DNA from: Leptodontidium sp. MPI-SDFR-AT-0119
Taxonomy: Eukaryota > Ascomycota > Leotiomycetes > Helotiales > Leptodontidiaceae
DNA: 64,000 bases
Reading direction: 5' to 3'
Assembly: GCA_020726505.1 (NCBI GenBank)
Contig: JAHLEZ010000013.1
Span: 868,001-932,000, forward strand
The notes beneath the pieces were generated by a model that ran no database searches, had not been told where the DNA came from, and saw only the letters and a program-made list of their open reading frames with translations. Of the stretch, positions 54,662-64,000 are shown piece after piece (position 1 is the first letter of the stretch; every line of letters begins with the position of its first letter). The position numbers and the translations under genes were made by a program.

Positions 54662-57014
54662 TCATACTTTCTTGTCGTCTGATTCCTCTCGCTCGAGCCC
54701 GAGACCATTCATCCCGGTGATTAGTTCGGCTTCTAGGTCTCGTTTGGAATCTTGGATGGGGTGTGGTGGCTCGGTGACCGAAATCTCCACCGTGTCAGCC
54801 CGTCCACTGTCTTCGGCCTCGTCATCGTCAGCTTCCAACATGCTGTTGGTCATGGCTTCGTCCTCGTCGACTGAACCGGATAACATGCTCTCATCGAGGC
54901 CGTGCTCGTCGTTATCGTCATCAATTGAGTCTCTTGAGATGTATGAATCTCCCAGCTCGTCATTGACTTCCTCGTCATCATCTTCCTCTTCCTCGTCTTC
55001 GCTCTCGTTGCCCTCGTCATCTTTCTCATCACTCTCTGAGTCACTGAACTCATCGATATCCAAGACTGGCTCTCGCCAATACGTGAAATCTGTGTACTCC
55101 TCACCACCACCCTTGACGAGTGTGTTGACAGGTGGGAAGTAGTGGTCTACAACTTCACGCATATTGACATAGCTGTATCTGAGTTTATTCAAATGCAGCA
55201 AGTCAAGAGATATCTCTGCATAACTGTTGATAGTGAAGATACGATTGCTGGGTATACTGACGGATCGATACGAAAGTGCATCAGTAAGCCTGTTGCCGAA
55301 GCCTGCAGAGAATGGTGTCCGGTCTGGTCCGAACAGGTTCTTGATGTCTCGTAAACAAGCCATCTTGAAAACTTCTGGCTTACGAATGTAAAGTTCTCTC
55401 CGGAGAGCTGCAATTGTCCGATCCGGGCTCATCAGCGTTGGCCCTCTGGGCAAGTTATAACCTTCTTGGGTTACGCTATTGAGAAAAGCTCTCGTCATGT
55501 CTGCTAAGCCTACGGAGCGAGATGTCAGGTACATGATGTTGTACCCGTTATTGACAATGTCAGTGTAGAGCTTCGCAACTCCAATGTGGGTCCAGTCTCG
55601 GCCGATCATGTTGAAAACATGGCCCAATGCATCTGACTTCGTAATGGTCCCGTCAATATCAGAGATCACAATTGGAACATCGTGTCGCCAGAGGTACATG
55701 TAAGCCTGGCAGGTTGCTCGATTGACTGTGAAGCTCATGGGATTCGGTCCTGGCTTGAGATTGAGGGCTTTCAGCTGGTCGCTGGTCAAACGGAGTGTCT
55801 TCGCATAATTTCGATTGGGGTCCCCACTAGCTCCTGGGGGAGTCTGAGGAGGCGTTTCCAGTCCCACGTCTGAACCTGCTCGGCGATGAGAAGGTATGAT
55901 GTTGGTTTTCTCGCTTTCTGATCCGTCGCTATGGTATCCAGGATCTGATATGGCATCATTTGGAATCCCTGCCAACGTAGCTCTCTGACTGGCTGCAGCC
56001 TTTGCTTCCTCACTGCTGTAGATCCACAGATTTCCATGCTCATCAGCACCGATCAAAGCCCCAATATCATAATTGCCCTCCAATTCCTCTGACAATATTT
56101 TCCTAGCAATGACCTCAGCTCGGAGCGCATCATCATCGCTACTCTTGTATCCAGTCATATCCAGCTTCAGATCTCCAGTATCGGTAACTTGGCTGGGAAT
56201 GTTGGAGGCAGAGAGTCTGTTTGAGAGCGCAACCGCTCTCTCGATTGCTTCCTTAGTAGGCAAAGGTGGCGGACTGATGGATCTGTCGGATCCATCGAGT
56301 AGGGGTATGGTCGGGGTCATAGATCTTGTCTGCCGTTCCCTTTCCGTGGAATCGGTAAGATGTGTACGAGCAGAGGATGGGAGAATGTCGTCGCTATGGG
56401 GGCGACCAGTCAGAATACCTGACCAGTCTCCTGATACCGGTCGTGTGTTCGTGAACTCTGGAGAGCCTGACATGGGGGTCAGAGAGCCTGGAATAGGTTA
56501 GCATTAGTTCAGCAGAGCCTTTTGAACACTTACTCAAGTTGCTCTGCCTCCTGGGCGCAGAGCTCGAAAGCACCCCTGCCCCAGGTCTTGTCGTCAGGCT
56601 TCCAGACCTCGCCTTTCCCCCGTGTATGTCCAAATCTAGGAAATCCGGTTCTGACAGATTCGAAGTATCTGCGCCTTCTGGAACTAAGGGAGGACTGGAA
56701 GCCGGAGAAACTAGCGGCGAAGTCTGCATAGCCTCTGGAATATTGTCACTGGTCTCGAAGACGAAGAAGGCCTCTCCTCCTTCCGCAAGCTTCATAGCAT
56801 AGTCTTGTTTGACATCGTTGACCTTGAACTCGACCTTCTTCTCGTATGGTCGCAGCAGAGAGAACTTTCCGAATCTGACATGGAACGGCGAACATGCCAG
56901 TGTGCCATCTTCTTGTTCCACCACTATCACGTCGATAGCACCGCTAAGGGTGGCCGGGTTAATTGAGTTCCATGTCTTCGAGACTGAGCCACTGATGCTC
57001 CTGACGTACTGCAT
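54662..57014 (-). CDS. PAH1: Lipin/phosphatidate phosphatase (Pah1/Ned1)
   Basis: Two exons, 57014-56534 and 56487-54662, give about 768 residues. The N-LIP domain is at residues 1-110 (MQYVRSISGSVSKTWNSINP, VRFGKFSLLRPYEKKVEFKV). The haloacid-dehalogenase-type catalytic domain has DIDGT at residues 437-441 (VVISDIDGTITKSDALGHV-like region) and MYLTSRSVGLADMTRAFL, with a Mg-dependent Asp nucleophile. It dephosphorylates phosphatidic acid to diacylglycerol at the ER-nuclear envelope and controls membrane versus storage lipid. A long acidic tail (EDEEEEDDDEEVNDE) ends the protein. The spacer between the domains holds many Ser/Thr-Pro sites, as in Pah1, which is controlled by phosphorylation. 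The intron has GTAAGT and a good acceptor; the start is the universal lipin MQYV. Confidence 0.95.
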
Positions 57015-58501
57015 CGCAGCTGAACCTGGCGAATAGAGATCCCAAGTCGAAGTGTATGCGAATCGAAAGTAAGAAGATGGAATATGTAGAGAAGACTCTG
57101 GTGTAAATGTCGATTATAGGCGAGGTCTCAATGGAGGTGAATCCTGCGGGGAAATATCGTTTGACGTCGTTGTTTTGAGGAGGTTTCGGGGAGTATTAGG
57201 TCAAGTCGGATGCGAGGGGTAAGAAGAGCGCAAGAAGGAAGAATGAATCTATTGACGCATAGACTTTTGCTTGTAAAGAAGGTAAGGATCTGGAAAATGA
57301 ACGTCGCGGTGGTGTCGTCGCTGGTTGACTCGTGTTGAGGAGAGTTGAGGTTGGGGAGCTGGGATGGGATGGTGAGAGTTGCCGGTTGCCCTTTGAATCA
57401 AATCACTGACGCAGCTGATGGACGGGGCTTCGGAGTATTTGTCCCGCATTCGGCTCAACAGTCGCCAAATCCTTGTTGCGAGGTCATTCAACCACTTTTG
57501 CTTTGCCTTGGGGCCTTTGCTAAGGACTTAATGCCGAGGATAAGCCTTTGTTCGATGCACGCGTGCAAGCAGAGGATGAAGATATATTATTATATGTCAA
57601 TCCCAAATGCAACGTAGACAGCTTGACTTGATTTTATTATTTACTTTCTGCGGAACGGGATGAGCTAGTACCAAGCCTTCCACTTCACGTTCGCTGCAGC
57701 ATAACAGTGGAGTTGTGGCGGGGCACTTCACCTGTTGTGCCAATCATCTCGACATGTCAGGGGTAACAATTGCATGTGAAAGAGAAGTCTCAAATCAAGT
57801 GTCTCTTTGGAAAACGCACAAACAAAAGCACATGTCAGAGACGCTGAGTTGAATTCTCGAAATGCTGTTGTCCGGTTTTGCGTTCCTGGGCTAATTTGGA
57901 CTTTCAAAGTCCGGCTCGGAATAGTCTGCCTCGGCTTCGTCTTATGTACCTACCTACTTCGAGGCTGGCCAAATTCGTCTCGCTTTTCGAGATCAAAATT
58001 AAGCTCTTTCTTAAAGTCAATGAATGTTCTGAAATAATCTAGAGACTTTAAACAGGCTCTTATTCATAGATATGCTTACGTAGTAAAGAGAGCGAAGGCT
58101 AGGTACTAAGGTACTCGAGTAGGTGGCAGCTCACTTCACCAGACACGAATTTGGTTGGTTGGCCTCGAAGGCATGTGCTATTCACAGGACATTTCGTAGC
58201 TCAATTGGTGTATCAATTTGTAGTTAATATACGTAATAAAATGGCCAGAGTTACTTTATAATATAACGGAACTACTGTACTTCTCTTACATGTGCTGGCG
58301 ATTGAAGCTACCTTTGCTGGACCTAGGTTTTGATTCCTTTATGGAGGTACTTCATCATGTCATGAGGAAAACAGAAATTTCTAACGGTTTTCACGATATA
58401 CTAACTTCGCCAGGTCGTACAACACGGGAGATGCATTAACTACAATTCATGGCGGATGCTGTGCTTTTCCCTTTGGGTCAGGGCGCTAGTTCAACGCAAC
58501 C
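57015..58501. other. Divergent upstream region of lipin and FN3 genes
   Basis: About 1.5 kb. No gene recognised. A lone tRNA A-box-like TAGCTCAATTGG at 58197-58208 lacks a B-box or acceptor stem. Confidence 0.45.
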
Positions 58502-61500
58502 ATGGTCGTCCTTCCCCTTCGCCTTCCCCTCACCTCACCGTTGGTCCCAATTGCCGGATGTCTGACTACTGCCGACTTCGGTAACGGGCGGCGATGTCAA
58601 GGATGTCAAGATTCTTCCTCTCTCGTCTCTCCAATTGGTTCTGGTACACCTCCACCAGCTGGCGATCATGCAAAGATGCCTCAAATGCTGCTGAAGCCTG
58701 AGGACGGCTCTGGGCCAAGTGCCAGTGCGCCGCAAGAATTGCGGGAGAAGGAATCCGAACACCTCCAGACGCAGACACAGGACCACAACCACAACCACGA
58801 CCTCGACCAAACATCCGTCGTACCCGCTATTACAGTCCCCTCTCTCATACTCACAGCTCTGTTCATCCGCCAGGCCTACGATCCGTCGACGTTCCTGCGG
58901 ACTCTGGAGCTTTTCTGCCAGCAACACTGCATGAACGCGACCACCTTTTACTGTGATCTGATCGATTGGGTTTTCGGCCATGGGCATTTGATCATGTTGA
59001 TCCTCCAGTCCACTGCGACCTTCTCTGCGTTTGCATGGTGCGTTACTCTAGACGCCTCTTGAGGCAAGGCTTTTCTGACAACACCGCAAAGGCTTCTTTA
59101 CAGGGCTTACAGGACTCTCCGGACGCCAGTCTCCAATCTCATCGATACCCTCGGCGTCGAAGTCCCGGATGCTCCTGAGGTGACACTCGCAGGGCTCAAA
59201 TCGAACGCATGCACAATTCGATGGTCACGGCCGGGACCCGGAGCACACAAAGCGGTTGCTAAGTACTTGATCCAGGTCAATGGAGTCAACGGTATGGCAA
59301 GAGTGGAACAGAAGAAACAGGAAATTGGCTGACAAGATGTAGTGGGCGAGTCATCGCGGCTGGAAACCGCAATCGAAGTGACTGGTTTGAAGCCCGGTCA
59401 TTTCTACAATGTTCGAGTAATTGCGGTAGGCGGAAATCATTTTCAGGCTGGAAGCGCGGTTCTACGATTGAGCACGTTGTGCAAGGACGGAAGACCCCAG
59501 CAAGGTCACAGCGGACCCCCCTCGACCAAGGATGAGGATGATCAGGATAGTGAGAGCAATGAGGAGACCCAGACTGGACGCGGCCATGGAGTCGAGATTC
59601 AAGCCGCAACTCTACCAGAGTCTCCCCAGATCCCGATGGTTCGTGAACACAGTGGTGGTCATCCTGGAGGCGGAAGTCAGGCTGGACAGAGGAGAAATAC
59701 TGGAGGCCGCAAACACTCGCCATCGACTGCTGCCGCGGATCAAGCTGCACGAGAGCGGGCGATTGCAAATGTACCCGAGGAGTCCATGCAACAATTGACC
59801 GAGAAATTTGAACACACTCGCAAGGACACCGAAGATACAGCGGTAACGATTGCAAAAGAGTCTGAGGATTTTAAAGTTCTGTTCTCGGATTTGACAAAAG
59901 ACAGGGACGCGAAGAAGCAACTACTGAAGGATAAAGAGGAGCAAAGTGAAAAGGTCAAGAAAGAAGCCAGCAATGCCGAGAGATTGAATCGGACCGCGCA
60001 AAACAAAAGAAAGCAGAGGGAGAAGGTCTTGCAGGAAAAGAAATTAGAGAGGGATAAATGGAGAGGCGATATAGCAAAGTGGAAAAGAGAGATTGAATCT
60101 ATGAGAAACGAACAGAAAACCTGGCGAGAGGAGAAGGAGCAAATTGGAAAGGTAAAGGAAGATAAGATCTCAGAGATCCAGACGAAAATCACGGAGCAGC
60201 AGCTTATCTTGGAGGGCTTAGAGAACGATCTTCATATCCGAGGGCGTCAAATTCGGGACCTCGAGGCTGATCGCATGCAGCCAGGAGCCGAGGATGACGA
60301 AGAATCGAAAGCCAGGGAGGCGAATGACAGGAAAGAAGAAGCAGAATGGCAAGCAATCGAGAGGACGCTTGTGTCGAAATTGAACAGCAGCTCTCAACGT
60401 CTACGAGATATTGAGCTTATGATATCTCAACAGCAGGCACATCTCACCGGCCTGGAGGCTGCACATCGGGCTGCTGCTCAGCCTATCATGTTCCATGGGA
60501 ATTCTTCTGGTGTTGACTTCGACCCTACCGGCGGCCCAGGCAAAGCGAAGCCTCGCAGAACCAGGAATCGGAAGAGTCGAACTAGTACCATATCCTCACC
60601 AATATCTGCGTATCCCATTACCGACTCGCCATTTCCGAGTGCCAGTGTCTATAACAATCTAGGCAATGCTCCATCGCCTGCATTTGTTGCCCCACCACCT
60701 TACATTCAGATGAACAATGACACGGGCATGGTAATTCAGGCGGATCACATAAGTGGCATGAGCGAGGATGAAATCCGCATGCTCACCGCTGGTGCTCCTC
60801 TCAGCCCAACCGCTACTTCGCTACTGCCCTCCAATATCTTTGCCGACGATGACCATGATGAACAAGATGGTCGGGCACCACCCTTTGGCCATGCGCTGTA
60901 CGGTAATATTGGGGATCCTATTGACAAAGACCCCCAATCTCCGGACTCTTCCAGTCGATCAGCCAGTCTCATATCCAGCCCCCGCAATTCGTCGCATAAT
61001 CTTGCAGCTTACGGCGTACCAAGCCATGACTATGTCAAAGACAACGAGCGACGATCAATCAAGTCTCCCTTCATGGGATATATGAACACTGGATCGCCTT
61101 CGACCGAAACTACGGCTCACAAGGGACTCATGGATCTTTTTGGAATACCTAGAACGCGGGGTAAAACTATACAAGAGGATGGACCGGCACTCGGATCTCT
61201 AAAACATGGCCAAAGCCAATCCTTCCCACGGTCTTCTGAAGAACCAGAATCTTTTATCACCAAGCCTCGCCGAATCAGTCTGTCCAGCGCGAGTTGGGGA
61301 GGCCTCTTTAAAGGGTCACCCGCGCCAGAACCCTCAGCGCAGGGTAACGCGCCTGCGCCTGCTCGTAACTTTGGCGCGAGGAACCGCCGCGGCTTCCCTA
61401 TCTTTAGTAACAGTGTGGACGAGCCCAACCACCGCTCTGAGCGCGACCCTAGCAGCCCTCGTCCATTATCGATTGCCTCATCTGATCTCCCCCGCCCTTC

Positions 61501-62476
61501 CACAGACAGTGCTCCATTTGGATGGGGACCTACTCAAGACAGTCTCATTAGCAGGAACAGTCCGTTAGCTACAAACTGGTCGGTCCACATGCACCCTGCC
61601 CCTCCAACATGGTCAAGAAACCCATCAAGGCGCCCGAGTATTCAGCATGGTTCATCATCTGCTTTAACGACAGGTATTGCTAGTGATGACGATGAATTTC
61701 TGCCATCGTCGGATTCCTTCGCTGGTCCAGTCAGCCCACCATCTGCCGGCGTCATTGGTACTCGCCCAGTGTCGTCCCACAAGCCGCCTACTCCAAAGCT
61801 GAACCCAGCTGCCCCGGCCTTTCAGAAACTCGGTCTATCTTTCACATCCAAATCCAATAAGGGCAAGGCGAAGGCGAAGGCAATTGATAGTCCCACGTCG
61901 CCTGAGGACCCTCCGCCTCATGATTCCACCAACCTCTCATCACCAGCCGCTTCCCGAAAGTCTCGTGATGCTCATTCGATACGTACACAGAACAGCATGG
62001 CCGAATCACATGAGAGCTTGGACAGAGCTGCAAGCAATACAACATCGGAGTTTCCATCTGGATCCAGCTCTAAGGAAAAGGAGAGCAGCGCTTTCCGGCA
62101 ACTTCTGCGCAAGGGGAGCTCGAGCAAGTTCAGCATCTCGTCGTTCCGCAGTAAGGAGAACGGTCTCTTCAGTGGAAAGAAAGGTGTTAGCAGCACCCCA
62201 AACTCGGACCGTGGCCTTGGTGACCATAGAGACAACAGCTTTGACGAATATGGAGAAGACGCCGGATTGGGTAGAAGCGTGGATAGTGTTACCAGTAGTC
62301 CTATGATTGGAAGTACGGGATCAGGTGAATGGAAAGGGAAAGAGAAGGAAGCAGGCACTCCAAAGGAAGGTCGGATGAGTGTCGGTTGGGGACGTTTTAT
62401 TTCGAAAAAGGGCAAAGGCAGAGAGAGCTCCGAAGTTGAACGCAGTGAGGCCGAAGTGACTGGTGATGAGGCGTAG
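58502..62476 (+). CDS. Membrane-anchored fibronectin-III and coiled-coil protein
   Basis: Exons 58502-59037, 59092-59291 and 59343-62476 give up to 1289 residues. The start is uncertain: ATGs at 58502, 58676 and 58930 are in frame, and relatives I recall have a short N-terminus, favouring the later ones. A hydrophobic segment (LIMLILQSTATFSAFAW) spans the exon 1/2 junction. A fibronectin type III domain follows (VPDAPEVTLAGLKSNACTIR, AVAKYLIQVNGVN, TGLKPGHFYNVRVIAVG). Then comes a long Lys/Glu coiled coil of about 200 residues (KDKEEQSEKVKKEASNAERL) and a Ser/Pro-rich disordered tail of some 600 residues with an RNRRGFPIFS-type segment. Widely present in filamentous ascomycetes; function not established in my knowledge. 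Possibly links a membrane to cytosolic structures. Confidence 0.85.
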
Positions 62477-64000
62477 GCCTAACGCCTTCTGTGGGCATTT
62501 TTAGCCATGAATATCTTCAACCGCAAGGAATATCAATGATCAGACAAAAACATAAGCAATGTCAGTTTCAGAAGTATGCATTTGCAAGGGTGAATTGGTG
62601 GTTCTTCTTCCAAATACTTTTCTAGGTCCCCGATAGTAATGATGGAAATGGTCGGAATGAAGCCCTGTCCGTCTCGAGCCCCCCTGATATGGTCGACCTA
62701 GTCGGCGACCTAACGCTCAGATCTACCTCCAATGGCATGCTGACTCAGTGGCTATATGTATCTCTGTTGGATTGGTCAGGGATTAGCTTTATCAAAGACC
62801 TGGGGAGCTAAGTAGCAGCCCTAATTCGACGTTGACGGGCATCTTTGAGTTTGTGCTACTAATGCCTAGACGGATCCACACGGGTGCGTTCACGTTGAGG
62901 TGCTGATTTTTTGACTTACCTGATCTATGCCTACATGTTTTACTTCATGTATGTTTATATGTATCCATACTTACTCTCTGCCTGTCCTTTGTTGAGGCAT
63001 TCGATTGCGATGCGAGATTGCGGGGTGGTGGCGCATCGGATGGAGGTAGTTATGTAAGGTCATCAGCGCCGAGGCCGTAGATACCCAGCATCTCGGTCGG
63101 TCAACGGCAGCCAGGATACCGAAGCATACCTGCACCTACTTCGTATCTACATACTGTACTGCATTGTATGGTACCAGCGAACGAACGAGCGAGCGAAAGA
63201 TACTATCTACTGACTGTACCAGACCAACACGGATATCTCCCTTACCACTGATACACTACTACACTACCATCCTCGACAACCTAGCCTAACGTAGCCGCGT
63301 TCGATTCCGATCTCAGCTGCTGCAGGACCTACCTGTATCTCATATTGCGCACGAGAAAGCCGCCCTTACGGCTGCACCACCCATCCATCCCCCGCCGTGA
63401 GGATATTCCTGACCTGGACCACCAACAAAGAGAGGGATTTGACTTTTGCGTTTCTTTGCTTTGCCTTGCCTGGTCGGCCGGCCTTCATTCTCATGCCCGC
63501 TCTTCCTCTCATTTGCTGAGGAGGGAGACTGGACTGGACCGGACTGGATCGGATTGGATTGGACTGAACGTACGAGTACTTGTATTGTACTGGAGAGTAG
63601 ACCATGGCCGATGGTAGGCAGAGCCGTGAACACCGCGAGCCTCGTGTGAGGCATGCCAAAGTAAAGACCGGGTAAGTGCATTCAGTCAGTCAGACAGTCG
63701 ATCAGTCAGTTGGTGCATCCGAGCAGAGCAGAGGGGTTCAAGCTACATTTATAAGACACTCCACCCAGCCCAACGGGCGGTCTAACACTTGGAGAGTCCG
63801 GCGTTGCGGTGTCACTACTGAACCTACCCAACCCAACGCCGTGGTTGGGGGAGATGAGACCGGACTGTCCGGGATGGAAATGGGAGAACGTCCGCATCCG
63901 ACTATTCAGGCACTGACGATCAAATAGCTGCATCACGTGTCGCAAGAGGAGAGTTAAATGCGACGAGACTAGACCGTCATGTCTCCGCTGTCTCAAGTAC
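62477..64000. other. Terminal intergenic region
   Basis: No protein-like frame. A pentamer-like GGACT/GGATT tract lies at about 63526-63567, and CAGTCAGTCAGACAGTC at 63683-63700. CACGTG at about 63933. The Lys-poor short ORFs here are shadows. Confidence 0.45.

Noticed and set aside
58197..58208. tRNA-like A-box TAGCTCAATTGG
   Set aside because: No B-box (GGTTCRANTCC) within 100 bases and no acceptor stem; probably chance or a very old tRNA relic.

Overview
The window is nuclear DNA of a filamentous ascomycete (Pezizomycotina; the gene set suggests a Leotiomycetes-type fungus, an inference from protein flavour only). The basis is short GT-AG introns with CTAAC/CTGAC-like branch sites, intron-rich housekeeping genes typical of moulds, HeLo-like/NACHT/ankyrin proteins, a Zn2Cys6 regulator, and RIP-like decay (C-to-T type nonsense codons and AT-rich relics).

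Layout. The first 25 kb is accessory in character: an ankyrin protein with a HeLo-like N-terminus (0.7-3.2 kb), a SAP-domain protein (4.0-5.6 kb), a gene-poor stretch with a series of dispersed hairpins and an A38 tract (5.6-7.0 kb), a small four-helix membrane protein, a weakly supported membrane ORF, a large orphan protein (9.4-11.8 kb), a decayed Egh16-like secreted-protein gene (12.3-13.2 kb), a damaged HeLo-NACHT-ankyrin (STAND/NLR-type) gene bracketed by two diverged direct repeats (13.7-18.2 kb), a maltose-permease-type sugar transporter, and a tandem pair of RBR-type RING genes of which the first is a pseudogene (20.7-24.1 kb).

From 24.1 to 29.6 kb there is a long stretch without a supportable gene, rich in simple repeats. 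Then follows a mostly conserved block: the split-finger C2H2 regulator Sfp1 (-), the mitochondrial HIG1-family factor Rcf2 (+), a kelch-repeat protein (-), tRNA-dihydrouridine synthase Dus3 (+), an AT-rich 174-bp tandem satellite, a BAP31/Yet-type ER protein (+), two tandem paralogues resembling the DUF7918 family that both end in a SUMO-interaction-like motif (-), a Zn2Cys6 regulator (-), a DHA2-type MFS exporter (-), lipin/phosphatidate phosphatase (-), and a membrane-anchored fibronectin-III/coiled-coil protein (+).

No operon logic applies; genes are independent units. Common themes are allorecognition/immunity-type architecture (two HeLo-like ankyrin genes, both near repeats or pseudogenes), ubiquitin/SUMO-linked proteins (RBR pair, DUF7918-like pair), and membrane-lipid/ER functions (lipin, BAP31). 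The least explained signals are the covarying hairpin series at 6.26-6.97 kb, the direct repeats around the STAND gene, and the 174-bp satellite. Exon boundaries were inferred by eye from splice consensus and frame continuity; no alignment or transcript was available.
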